Shown here: positions 1 to 5,250 of the stretch, in pieces
Layout: every line of letters starts with the position of its first letter
Numbering within the stretch: position 1 is the first letter of the stretch
From: Nitrospinae bacterium RIFCSPLOWO2_12_FULL_45_22
GTDB lineage: Bacteria > 2-12-FULL-45-22
Assembly: GCA_001803565.1 (NCBI GenBank)
Contig: MHDQ01000219.1
Coordinates: 3,997-13,101, forward strand
Reading direction: 5' to 3'
Length of the DNA: 9,105 nt
Position numbers and translations under genes: made by a program
The notes under the pieces: generated by a model
What the model was told of the DNA's origin: nothing
The model's input: only the letters and a program-made list of their open reading frames with translations
Database searches by the model: none

Positions 1-76
1 ATACAAACTGAATTAGACAGGATTTACCGGATAGAGGATTTATTATTTGGCTTAACTTTTGTTTCAATTATATTCA

Positions 77-325
77 GGACGCAGATTTGCGCAGATAACT
101 ACTTTCTAAAATTGGAAAATGCTTTCCGCTTAGTCTCTGGTTTAGGTCCAAAATTGAGTAAAATTCCAACTTCTATCTTGGTTGCTTTTAGATAATTTAA
201 AAGCTGTGCCTCATGCTCATCAAAGCCATAGCCTAGTTTGTTATAAACTTTATAAAAGGTTCCAATGATCTTTTCCGTTAATTCTTTATATTGAAAATCT
301 TGAAAATCTGCGTTCATCTGCGTCC
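77..325. repeat. Inverted-repeat-bounded cassette around a GxxExxY remnant
   Basis: The segments 77-96 (ggacgcagatttgcgcagat) and 306-325 are inverted repeats of 20 bp that match at 17 positions. They bracket the truncated GxxExxY gene tightly: its stop codon begins 3 nt inside the left arm and its start codon lies within the right arm, so the first residues (MNAD) are encoded by the repeat. Each arm also holds an internal GCAGAT doublet. This arrangement suggests a small non-autonomous mobile cassette or a dispersed repeat that carries the gene. No transposase is present and no target duplication was recognised. Confidence 0.6.
99..317 (-). pseudogene. GxxExxY-family protein, internally deleted remnant (72 aa)
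   Basis: The N-terminus (MNADFQDFQYKELTEKIIG, then FYKVYNKLGYGF) and the C-terminus (HEAQLLNYLKATKIEVG, then LLNFGPKP) match both ends of the GxxExxY family, which has a PD-(D/E)XK-like fold and is usually about 120-130 residues. The middle 55-60 residues are absent. The protein jumps in frame from GYGF at residue 32 to DEHEAQ, removing the GxxExxY signature itself and the region expected to carry the acidic/lysine nuclease-like residues. The frame is still open, so a short product may be made, but the expected active site is missing. No Shine-Dalgarno sequence is evident; the start lies inside the flanking inverted repeat. Family assignment is by recall of typical members; the deletion is inferred from that comparison. 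Confidence 0.7.
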
Positions 326-351
326 AAAACGAAAATTACTATGCTACAAAT

Positions 352-774
352 TTATTTCAGTTCCTGAAGGTTTTTGTGGCAGGAGAAACAGAAAAGCTGA
401 CCCGGCATTGTGCGTCTTAGAAAGCTGGTTTTCTGTCTACCTTCCGTGTTGATAAACCCTTCGTGAAAGGTATGACAGGTAATACAGGCGATTTTACCAT
501 CTTTATCCAGGGGCATATCGGCCGGAACAGGCATCGATGGGACAACCTTTATGGGGTGAGAAAAATGGCTATGCGCCTGATGGCATTCCATGCAAGCCCT
601 ATTGACCGTTTCCGTAAAGAAAATCTGGTGTCCAGCAAAGGGTAACCGCTCATGACACTGGAGACAGCCTATCATCACAATATCATCGTGAACCCCGAGG
701 CTATACCCTGCATTTTCTGAAAGATAGAGGAGCCCGAGCAAAAATAGGGCTATGCCATATAAGCTGAATCTCAT
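352..774 (-). CDS. Periplasmic four-heme c-type cytochrome (doubled-CXXCH type)
   Basis: Predicted 140-residue exported electron-transfer protein. Residues 1-24 form a signal peptide or N-terminal membrane anchor with a hydrophobic core (LYGIALFLLGLLYL). Four CxxCH heme c sites follow: CLQCH 37-41, CMECH 61-65, CITCH 97-101 and CFSCH 129-133. Additional histidines (H49, H68, H70, H73, H104) are possible distal ligands. The block HPIKVVPSMPVPADMPLD between hemes 2 and 3 is characteristic of small doubled-CXXCH cytochromes. It is the last gene of the minus-strand operon. Its ATG overlaps the TGA of the preceding HAMP gene (ATGA, 771-774) and there is no strong ribosome site, so it is probably translated by coupling. 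Heme loading would occur in the periplasm after Sec export. The redox partner is unknown. An obvious terminator is not seen downstream. Confidence 0.88.
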   Translation of the reverse strand: MRFSLYGIALFLLGLLYLSENAGYSLGVHDDIVMIGCLQCHERLPFAGHQIFFTETVNRACMECHQAHSHFSHPIKVVPSMPVPADMPLDKDGKIACITCHTFHEGFINTEGRQKTSFLRRTMPGQLFCFSCHKNLQELK

Positions 775-1355
775 CTATTAAATATCTTCAATCCATCTTC
801 GAAGGCCCTAATATCCTCCATCGCCTTCTTTTGTGTGTGGACCAGGATATCAGGCTTCCCCGATGCTTTTTCCATTTCTATGATGGATTTGGTGAGAGCC
901 TGTGAGAGGTGTTTTAAATCTAAAAATCTTTTCCTGAAACCCTCAACCATAATGTTCAATTCCGCTGCAAAATCTTTGAATTCGTCTTTGCCCCTCAAGA
1001 TGATAGAAAAACTCAGATCCCCTTGAGATATCCTGTATAGATCAGTCCTGATTCTATGCAAAGGGCCAGTGATGGTCCAGAAGATTAGTATCGTGGCAAA
1101 AATAAACACGAGAAAAACAAAAAAAAGGGCAAAAAGATTGGCATACAGTATTTCGCTGAAAAGGAGCTGGCCGGTTGATTCGGTAAAGATATGGATCTTA
1201 TACTGCATTTGATCGAGCTTCCTGTATGCCAGAAAATTAAATAACCCTATGGCCAGAACCCCACCTAGGGCGGCGACCAGGGAAAACTTCAGGACAAATT
1301 TACCCTGAAAGCCCTTCTTTATGAAGTAATTTCTCCTTTTATACGGCTTTTTCAT
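771..1355 (-). CDS. HAMP-domain membrane protein without output domain (second copy)
   Basis: Predicted 194-residue inner-membrane protein. The start chosen is the ATG at 1355, preceded by GAAAGG nine bases upstream. The frame is open 16 codons further to 1403, but those codons come from a palindromic repeat. Layout: basic N-terminus (MKKPYKRRNYFIKK), TM1 about 20-43, a loop of about 28 residues, TM2 about 72-94, then a HAMP domain about 95-143 with the usual proline (TGPLHRIR) and GDLSF motifs, and a short helical tail. No histidine kinase, GGDEF, EAL or methyl-accepting domain follows; the protein ends about 50 residues after HAMP. It shares architecture with the gene immediately upstream and is probably a diverged duplicate of it. 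The role is not known. The operon suggests a membrane adaptor between the NHL propeller and the cytochrome, or a partner of a separately encoded signalling protein. Confidence 0.85.
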   Translation of the reverse strand: MKKPYKRRNYFIKKGFQGKFVLKFSLVAALGGVLAIGLFNFLAYRKLDQMQYKIHIFTESTGQLLFSEILYANLFALFFVFLVFIFATILIFWTITGPLHRIRTDLYRISQGDLSFSIILRGKDEFKDFAAELNIMVEGFRKRFLDLKHLSQALTKSIIEMEKASGKPDILVHTQKKAMEDIRAFEDGLKIFNR

Positions 1356-1456
1356 ACCTTGTAACCTTTCAGCCACAGGGACACGGAGCCACAGAGAAAC
1401 CATTCATCTCAGTGACTCTGGGTCTCTGTGGCAAATGTTTTCCTACTGAATGGTTA
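1356..1456. repeat. Palindromic repeat spacer between the two HAMP genes
   Basis: This 101-bp gap holds nested inverted repeats. Segments 1372-1388 (gccacagggacacggag) and 1416-1432 are complementary at 14 of 17 positions. The inner copy gccacagag (1388-1396) also pairs perfectly with 1424-1432. A third arm pair, aaccattca (1398-1406) with tgaatggtt (1447-1455), matches 9 of 9. The sequence resembles the ccacagagacacagag type of dispersed repeat seen in environmental bacterial genomes. The structure would lie in the operon mRNA and could alter transcript stability or the ratio of the two HAMP proteins. It lacks a T-tract and does not look like a terminator. Confidence 0.6.
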
Positions 1457-2023
1457 TCATACCTTGATGCCTGAGAGGATTCTGCTAATATCTTCTGCCT
1501 TCTCAGCAGCATCATCAATCACTCGCTGTGCTTCTTCAGATGTTCCTCTCACCGTTAAAGCTTCCGTTTTCTGGGAGATTTCCTTTAACGCATGGATTCC
1601 TCTTTCCAATTGCTGAATGATCTCGCTGTAGTTTCTGGTTATATCATTTAAAGCATCAGCCAATGGGTGGATTACATCCTTCTCTCTTAAGTGGACTTTT
1701 ACTCTGAGGTCTCCCTCGGCAATGATTTTGGCGGTTAACCCGAGCCGGTAAATAGGCCCCGCTACCCTGTGAGAATACAGAAGGGTCATAACTGCTACGC
1801 CGATCAGGAAGAAAGAAGTAGCAGAATAGACCATAATGGTCTTATATAACAGTTCCTGTTTAAGCTTTGCAATCAGTTCCAGGCTTTCTTTATAGGAAGG
1901 TCCAAATTCTTCATAAATGGCAAGATAAAATACCGCCACTGTCATAATAGCCCCGGCAGTTATGATTAAAAGGGACTTGAGAGCGAGTTTATAGGGAAAG
2001 GACCTGGAAATAATCTCCTTCAT
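1457..2023 (-). CDS. HAMP-domain membrane protein without output domain (first copy)
   Basis: Predicted 188-residue inner-membrane protein. The start used is the ATG at 2023, one base after the TAA of the NHL gene, with GAGGTA seven bases upstream inside the end of that gene; a start ten codons earlier would overlap the NHL gene and lacks this ribosome site. Layout: basic amphipathic N-terminus (MKEIISRSFPYKLALKS), TM1 about 13-36, a 25-residue extracytoplasmic loop, TM2 about 62-84, HAMP about 85-137 (VAGPIYRL and EGDLRV motifs, then DVIHPLADALN), then a coiled-coil-like tail about 138-188 (EIIQQLERGIHALKEISQ). There is no recognisable catalytic or MCP signalling domain. Gene order and the near-zero gap tie its synthesis to the secreted propeller. 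The extracytoplasmic loop is too short for a typical ligand-binding domain, so input would have to come through another protein. Confidence 0.87.
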   Translation of the reverse strand: MKEIISRSFPYKLALKSLLIITAGAIMTVAVFYLAIYEEFGPSYKESLELIAKLKQELLYKTIMVYSATSFFLIGVAVMTLLYSHRVAGPIYRLGLTAKIIAEGDLRVKVHLREKDVIHPLADALNDITRNYSEIIQQLERGIHALKEISQKTEALTVRGTSEEAQRVIDDAAEKAEDISRILSGIKV

Positions 2024-2024
2024 A

Positions 2025-3332
2025 TTATTGTACCTCAACCACAATGCTGTCACATGTCGCGTATGCGGGATTGTAGACCCCGTTCAGGTTCCTATCCAGA
2101 CAGAGATAGAATGTAAGGTCAATTGCGGGAAACCCTGCGGTACTACTAAAGATCGGCCAAACAATATCATTCAGGACAGCGGGTACGGTGAAGCTATTGA
2201 GCAGCGGGGCTATCTCTGTATAGGCACTAACTTGCCGCACGCCGCCGGTAATATCCAGGGAGAATTTCAAGTCCCTGCCTTGCAATCGGGTCTCTACCCA
2301 GGCAAAGACCTCTGTGGCCGCCTCTCGCCAGTAAGTGTTTGACTGGATGTCAAAACTTAGTGTGATCGGCCCGGGGATGGCAACAGACTTGCTGGTGGCA
2401 CCATTCTCAAAGACGAAAATATCCGGCTTAAAGACCACCACCCGGTCATTGAAGCTATCCGCTACATAAACATTGCTGCCCCAGTCAACCGTCAGACCTG
2501 TCGGGTTACTGAGGGTATCAGCGCCCCATTCCGCAAAAGTCCCATCAGGAGATAGCTTCTGTATCCGGTCATTTCCCGTATCGGCCACATAGATGGTGCC
2601 GTCCGGCCCGATCGCTATCCCTTCCGGCGCACTGAATTCTAAAGGGCCGGAACCCTCTGACCCACCGGCAGCTATGAATAGCCCCTTTGGGTCAAAAAGC
2701 TGAACCCTATTGTTATCGGTATCTACCACAAAGACATTGCCAGACCTATCAGTGGCCACATCTTTCGGGAAACGGAGATCTCCCTCTTCATTGCCCCCAC
2801 TGCCCCAGGCGGTTATAAAAGTTCCATTAGCATCAAATTTCTGTATCCTGTGATTGTCCGTATCTGCCACATAAACCGAGCCATCCGGCCCAACTGCGAT
2901 ACCTGAGGGGGCGTCAAATTGCCCGTTGCCATCGCCGCTAGAGCCCCATTCCGACAGCAACGCACCGGTTGGGGAGAATCTGAGCACCTTGTCAAAGAAA
3001 TTGGTGACATAATATAGGTCTCCACCGCTATTGGCCGCTATACCCTGGGGGAAGAAGTTTGTGGGGGTCCATTGAGACAAGAAATTCCCGAAAGGATCGA
3101 ATCTGAGTATCCTCGTGTTTGATGAGTCCGCGATATAGAACGTCCCATCAGGGGCAATAGCCACATCAGTCGGGCCGGTAAGAGAGCCAAAGGCCCCGGT
3201 CTCGAACTCTTTTAATATGGAATAAGTCTCTGCACCTGCTACAGCGGCTATGGCCAGTAAGAAAAAGCCACCTAAGATTACAGATTTCAGGCTTGCTTTA
3301 CAGCTTTGTAGCGCTCCCTGTTTCTCGTTCAT
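2025..3332 (-). CDS. Secreted six-repeat NHL beta-propeller protein with extra C-terminal domain
   Basis: Predicted 435-residue exported protein. The ATG at 3332 has AAGGAGGG six bases upstream. Residues 1-34 are a signal peptide or uncleaved anchor (hydrophobic VILGGFFLLAIAAVAGA, possible cleavage at AGA-ET). Six NHL repeats follow at about 53-84, 93-124, 140-171, 187-218, 234-264 and 275-304, each with the pattern P.G(I/V)A..PDG..YVAD(T/S).N.R(I/V)..F, enough for one closed six-bladed propeller. Blade 2 is the most diverged (YYVTNFFDKV). Residues 305-435 form a separate domain, probably beta-rich, ending in a short Asp/Asn-rich loop (DRNLNGVYNP) flanked by the only mature cysteines, C411 and C427, which could form a disulfide. 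NHL propellers bind proteins or other ligands; no catalytic role is evident. It leads a cytochrome-containing operon and is the likely scaffold or binding component. Confidence 0.9.
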   Translation of the reverse strand: MNEKQGALQSCKASLKSVILGGFFLLAIAAVAGAETYSILKEFETGAFGSLTGPTDVAIAPDGTFYIADSSNTRILRFDPFGNFLSQWTPTNFFPQGIAANSGGDLYYVTNFFDKVLRFSPTGALLSEWGSSGDGNGQFDAPSGIAVGPDGSVYVADTDNHRIQKFDANGTFITAWGSGGNEEGDLRFPKDVATDRSGNVFVVDTDNNRVQLFDPKGLFIAAGGSEGSGPLEFSAPEGIAIGPDGTIYVADTGNDRIQKLSPDGTFAEWGADTLSNPTGLTVDWGSNVYVADSFNDRVVVFKPDIFVFENGATSKSVAIPGPITLSFDIQSNTYWREAATEVFAWVETRLQGRDLKFSLDITGGVRQVSAYTEIAPLLNSFTVPAVLNDIVWPIFSSTAGFPAIDLTFYLCLDRNLNGVYNPAYATCDSIVVEVQ

Positions 3333-3333
3333 C

Positions 3334-3399
3334 CTAACCCTCCTTTTCCTCTACCTTCCCCTCCAGATAGGCTACCCTCTCCTCTAATGTAGCTGCCAT
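3334..3399 (-). CDS. 21-residue leader ORF overlapping the NHL gene's ribosome site
   Basis: ATG at 3399 is preceded by GGGAGG about six bases upstream and reads MAATLEERVAYLEG..., ending in KEG and a TAG whose last base lies one base before the NHL start codon. The final codons (AAG GAG GGT TAG) are also the ribosome-binding site of the NHL gene, so a ribosome terminating here would be placed to reinitiate on it. The acidic heptad-like composition resembles the start of small coiled-coil proteins, so it may be the stump of a longer gene. Its first four codons and last three codons are repeated in the leader upstream of the Uma2 gene. Translation is inferred from the ribosome site and frame, not proved. 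Confidence 0.5.
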   Translation of the reverse strand: MAATLEERVAYLEGKVEEKEG

Positions 3400-3403
3400 C
3401 CAA
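3388..3403. repeat. 16-bp direct repeat, copy downstream of the Uma2 gene
   Basis: tgtagctgccatccaa here is identical to 4018-4033. Read on the minus strand, each copy is TTGGATGGCAGCTACA and supplies the start codon of a leader ORF. The pair brackets the Uma2 gene, with a repeat-to-repeat offset of 630 bp. Either the leader start was duplicated with the Uma2 unit or the repeats are the outcome of recombination or insertion at this site. Confidence 0.75.
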
Positions 3404-3437
3404 GACCTCCCGTTAACCATTTACCCGTATAGGCAGC

Positions 3438-3998
3438 TCAGAATATCGCCTTTAATCCCACCTCAAAACCAGGCAGGATGATAGACCCTATCTCACCCTC
3501 TTCTATTGCCTTTCCCACAAGGACAAACTCATTGCCCCGGTTCTCATATAGCTCAATACTCCTCTCCCCCGGGTCAACTATCCAATACTCCTTCACCCCA
3601 TGCCTGGCATAAATAGCCTTCTTATGCCTTAAATCATAGTAGGCCGTAGAGGGAGATAGGATCTCTACCACCAGATCAGGTGCACCTTCGACTTTATCCT
3701 CTTTTATTATATCAAGCCGTTCTTTTGCGATAAAGATAAGATCGGGCTGATAGGTCTCCCCCTCTTCCAGATAGACATCAATAGGAGCAAAAAATACTTT
3801 ACCTAACTGGTTTTTACGTTCTACATATTCATAGAGCATGAACTCAAGCCGCTTTAACACTTCTTGATGATATGGCGTGGGAGAAGGTGTCATGATGAGC
3901 TGTCCTCCAATCAATTGGTATGGTGCCCCTTCGGGTAGCTTGGCATAATCTTCATAGGTATAAGATAGCCTTTTCGGGATCGTCTTTAACACGGCCAT
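3438..3998 (-). CDS. Uma2-family (DUF820) PD-(D/E)XK nuclease-fold protein
   Basis: Predicted 186-residue cytoplasmic protein that matches the Uma2/DUF820 family over its whole length. Recognisable blocks are SYTYEDYAKLPEGAPYQLIGGQ at the N-terminus (split here: SYTYEDYAKL, then YQLIGGQLIM), YQPDLIFI around residues 83-90, APDLVVEILSPST at 107-118 and YARHGVKEYWIVDP at 130-143. D86, D108 and E112 with the lysines at 126-127 are the probable nuclease-like acidic/lysine set. Substrate and role are unknown for most of the family, which is abundant in cyanobacteria and many environmental bacteria and often behaves as a mobile or orphan gene. The ATG at 3998 follows AAAGGAGGG by about eleven bases, inside a 7-codon leader ORF. 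It lies between the promoter at 4074-4102 and the NHL operon, so it may be co-transcribed with it, but it looks like an insertion rather than a pathway member. Confidence 0.88.
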   Translation of the reverse strand: MAVLKTIPKRLSYTYEDYAKLPEGAPYQLIGGQLIMTPSPTPYHQEVLKRLEFMLYEYVERKNQLGKVFFAPIDVYLEEGETYQPDLIFIAKERLDIIKEDKVEGAPDLVVEILSPSTAYYDLRHKKAIYARHGVKEYWIVDPGERSIELYENRGNEFVLVGKAIEEGEIGSIILPGFEVGLKAIF

Positions 3999-4005
3999 AA
4001 CCTGT

Positions 4006-4029
4006 TTAGCCCTCCTTTGTAGCTGCCAT
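4006..4029 (-). CDS. 7-residue leader ORF overlapping the Uma2 ribosome site
   Basis: ATG at 4029 follows AAAGGAG by seven bases and reads MAATKEG then TAA. Its last codons (AAG GAG GGC TAA) form the ribosome-binding site for the Uma2 start at 3998. The start (MAAT) and end (KEG) equal those of the 21-residue leader ahead of the NHL gene, with 14 codons missing between them. It may be a minimal leader for termination-reinitiation or simply a decayed copy. Translation is inferred only. Confidence 0.4.
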   Translation of the reverse strand: MAATKEG

Positions 4030-4033
4030 CCAA
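4018..4033. repeat. 16-bp direct repeat, copy upstream of the Uma2 gene
   Basis: Identical to 3388-3403 at 16 of 16 positions. The flanking bases differ, so the identity stops sharply at both sides on the upstream flank. After the repeat (minus strand) both copies rejoin a common AAGGAGGG-stop segment, 42 bases later in the downstream copy and immediately in this one. Confidence 0.75.
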
Positions 4034-4073
4034 ATGCTCCTTTATTAGGCGGTATTTCTCAGATACAACCCAG

Positions 4074-4102
4074 ACTATACCTGAAAAGATATTGGGTGTC
4101 AA
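4074..4102 (-). promoter_or_regulatory. Sigma70-type promoter for leader-Uma2-NHL-HAMP-HAMP-cytochrome transcript
   Basis: On the minus strand TTGACA (4102-4097) and TATAGT (4079-4074) are separated by exactly 17 bases. The -35 is a perfect consensus and the -10 differs at one position. Transcription would start near 4067, about 38 bases before the 7-codon leader. No terminator is visible between this promoter and the NHL gene, so it probably drives the whole minus-strand cluster. Confidence 0.75.
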
Positions 4103-4133
4103 CGGAATGAAAGCTTATGGGGTACTTCCTGGA

Positions 4134-4168
4134 ATTACTATTCACTATTTACCATTAACTCATTAAGT
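4134..4168. repeat. Degenerate 7-bp-period repeat (TTNACTA type)
   Basis: Successive heptads attacta, ttcacta, tttacca and ttaactc keep a 7-bp register, with neighbours sharing 4-5 of 7 bases; the last unit (attaagt) is mostly lost. It lies in the gap between the toxin-like gene and the Uma2 promoter. The function is unknown; it belongs to the same structural class as the heptad arrays at 5600-5634 and 8449-8551 although the unit differs. Confidence 0.45.
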
Positions 4169-4212
4169 GGTGGATCGAAGACTCCCCCTGGCAGCCACAA
4201 AATAAGCAAAAT

Positions 4213-4240
4213 AAGGGGGTTGTCTCCATATTTCTGTCCC
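4213..4240. repeat. Fragment of a GGGACAGA-type dispersed repeat
   Basis: Immediately after the stop codon of the TumE-like gene the minus strand reads GGGACAGAAATATGGAGACA followed by ACCCCC. This pattern resembles dispersed ggggacagaaatat/gggttgtctcc repeats found near IS200/REP-type elements in environmental bacteria, recalled and not searched. The hairpin at 8388-8418 carries the related core ggggacagat. The rest of 4034-4240 contains only the promoter and the degenerate heptads listed separately. Confidence 0.35.
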
Positions 4241-4612
4241 TTAAGCTTTAATGATCCTCCTCGCAAATTCCAGGACGGTTCTTATAGCCTCCTCCGGATT
4301 ATCGCTTAAATTACTCTCTACCACATTTTCCTGGGCTTTATCATGGAAATGTTTTGGATAGGTTTGGAGCTTCTTAGCTTCACGGTCAGGCAAGTTATTA
4401 TATCGATATATTGTTCCATCAACTTCTCTTCTTTCCCAATGATAGGCATATACTCCTTTTTTCTTCACTGAAAGCCAAATATCCATAAAAGTCTCATCCT
4501 TAAATAAAAGCCGTAATTTTCCTTCCATCACAGTTATGCCTTCTACAATATCTCCAAAATCGCTTACGGCGATCTGTCTAAATTGGGAATAAATTTTGTC
4601 TCTGGATATCAT
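4241..4612 (-). CDS. TumE/DUF6516-family protein, probable toxin of a type II-like module
   Basis: Predicted 123-residue cytoplasmic protein. The block YAYHWERREVDGTIYRYNN at about 55-73, followed by LPDREAKKLQTYPKHFH at 74-90, is the recognisable core of the DUF6516 (TumE) family, whose members are paired with small antitoxin genes. The biochemical target is not known to me; conserved His58, His88 and His90 with nearby Arg/Lys residues are candidates for an active site. The ATG at 4612 is two bases after the stop of the upstream small gene, and AAGG lies about ten bases ahead, so the two are translationally coupled with the antitoxin-like gene first, the usual toxin-antitoxin order. Length matches the family, with no sign of truncation. 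Confidence 0.75.
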   Translation of the reverse strand: MISRDKIYSQFRQIAVSDFGDIVEGITVMEGKLRLLFKDETFMDIWLSVKKKGVYAYHWERREVDGTIYRYNNLPDREAKKLQTYPKHFHDKAQENVVESNLSDNPEEAIRTVLEFARRIIKA

Positions 4613-4614
4613 TA

Positions 4615-4896
4615 CTAAGTTGCCTTCTGCAATAATTTGGCAACTTTTTCCTTTTCTAACTCAAGATACTCGATCCTGCCCAAATCATCAAAACACTCCC
4701 CCTCGGTTACCTCACCGGCCTCAAGTTTTTTCCATAGCCCCTCAAATGAATCCACACCATAGCGGTTTGATAATTTCTTTATTTCTATAGATAAATTTTT
4801 TAATTCTACTTCCAGATAGCGCCTGATTCCTTCTTCAACCAACCGTTTTTTAGGGATCTTTAATTCCTTCTCAACCATTTGTATTAGGCTCGGCAT
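4615..4896 (-). CDS. Small helical protein, probable antitoxin partner of the TumE-like gene
   Basis: Predicted 93 residues. The N-terminal 30 residues (LKIPKKRLVEEGIRRYLEVE) resemble a ribbon-helix-helix-like or short helical regulator segment, followed by a charged helix. Residues 48-75 (VDSFEGLWKKLEAGEVTEG, then ECFDDL) are acidic and match the partner-binding style of small antitoxins. The ATG at 4896 follows GGGGTGG by six bases. It is the first gene of a two-gene transcript with its own promoter at 4957-4985. Autoregulation is likely by analogy with toxin-antitoxin operons; the 8-bp palindrome tcatatga at 4917-4924, between promoter and start, is a possible operator. The antitoxin call rests mainly on context. 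Confidence 0.6.
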   Translation of the reverse strand: MPSLIQMVEKELKIPKKRLVEEGIRRYLEVELKNLSIEIKKLSNRYGVDSFEGLWKKLEAGEVTEGECFDDLGRIEYLELEKEKVAKLLQKAT

Positions 4897-4916
4897 TTAA
4901 TCCCACCCCCATTTAC

Positions 4917-4924
4917 TCATATGA
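4917..4924. promoter_or_regulatory. Possible operator of the toxin-antitoxin module
   Basis: tcatatga is a perfect 8-bp palindrome located between the predicted transcription start (near 4950) and the antitoxin ribosome site. Direct gtaaa motifs lie on either side on the minus strand. The length is too short to be distinctive, so the assignment is tentative. Confidence 0.25.
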
Positions 4925-4956
4925 TTTTACTAACAAAGATTTGTATTTATGATTCA

Positions 4957-4985
4957 ATAATAGCTTTTTGAGTTCTATTGGTCAA
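4957..4985 (-). promoter_or_regulatory. Sigma70-type promoter of the toxin-antitoxin module
   Basis: On the minus strand TTGACC (4985-4980) and TATTAT (4962-4957) are separated by 17 bases, each one base from consensus. The start of transcription would be near 4950, leaving about 53 bases of leader before the antitoxin ATG. Confidence 0.72.
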
Positions 4986-5032
4986 CCAGGTTAGAAAACC
5001 CTCAGCAATTCCCGGTCAAATTATAAACCGTT

Positions 5033-5185
5033 GGGATTGCTTCGCTATCCCTTCGTTGTCCGCCACACCTCGCTCGCGGCTCCGGATCAGAGCTAAAGGC
5101 CCTGCGCAATGATAGAAAAAGTCTTCCTCATGTCATTGCAAGGCTTGTCCCGAGCATAAGCGAGGGGACCGGCCGAAGCAATCTC
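5033..5185. repeat. Dispersed palindromic repeat of the gattgcttcg...cgaagcaatc type
   Basis: The outer arms gattgcttcg (5035-5044) and cgaagcaatc (5174-5183) are perfectly complementary. The inner arms gcaatgata (5106-5114) and tgtcattgc (5131-5139) match at 8 of 9. Between them are the familiar aggcttgtcccgagc and agcgagggga segments. This is a variant of the long inverted repeat often seen as gagattgcttcg...gcaatgac copies in environmental bacterial genomes. The left half is diverged or rearranged. It is non-coding. Confidence 0.65.
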
Positions 5186-5250
5186 AAAAACCGGATCGGA
5201 ACAGGCTCCGCAATCTTATGATAGTTTTGACCGGGAAGTGCTTGCCTGGC

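Noticed and set aside
1-76. Possible end of a gene at the left edge
   Set aside because: No frame there carries a recognisable protein; the acaggatttaccggat segment looks like a common dispersed repeat, but the stretch is too short to call.
1356-1403. 16-codon N-terminal extension of the second HAMP protein (start at 1403)
   Set aside because: The extension is encoded by the palindromic repeat and lacks a ribosome site; the ATG at 1355 has GAAAGG at proper spacing and begins with the basic residues typical before TM1.
2028-2342. 104-codon open frame on the plus strand
   Set aside because: It is antisense to the C-terminal domain of the NHL gene, whose composition, signal peptide and ribosome site are convincing.
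4184-4219. ccccct...aggggg inverted pair as terminator of the toxin-antitoxin transcript
   Set aside because: The stem is only 6 bp with a 24-base loop and no T-tract in the right place.
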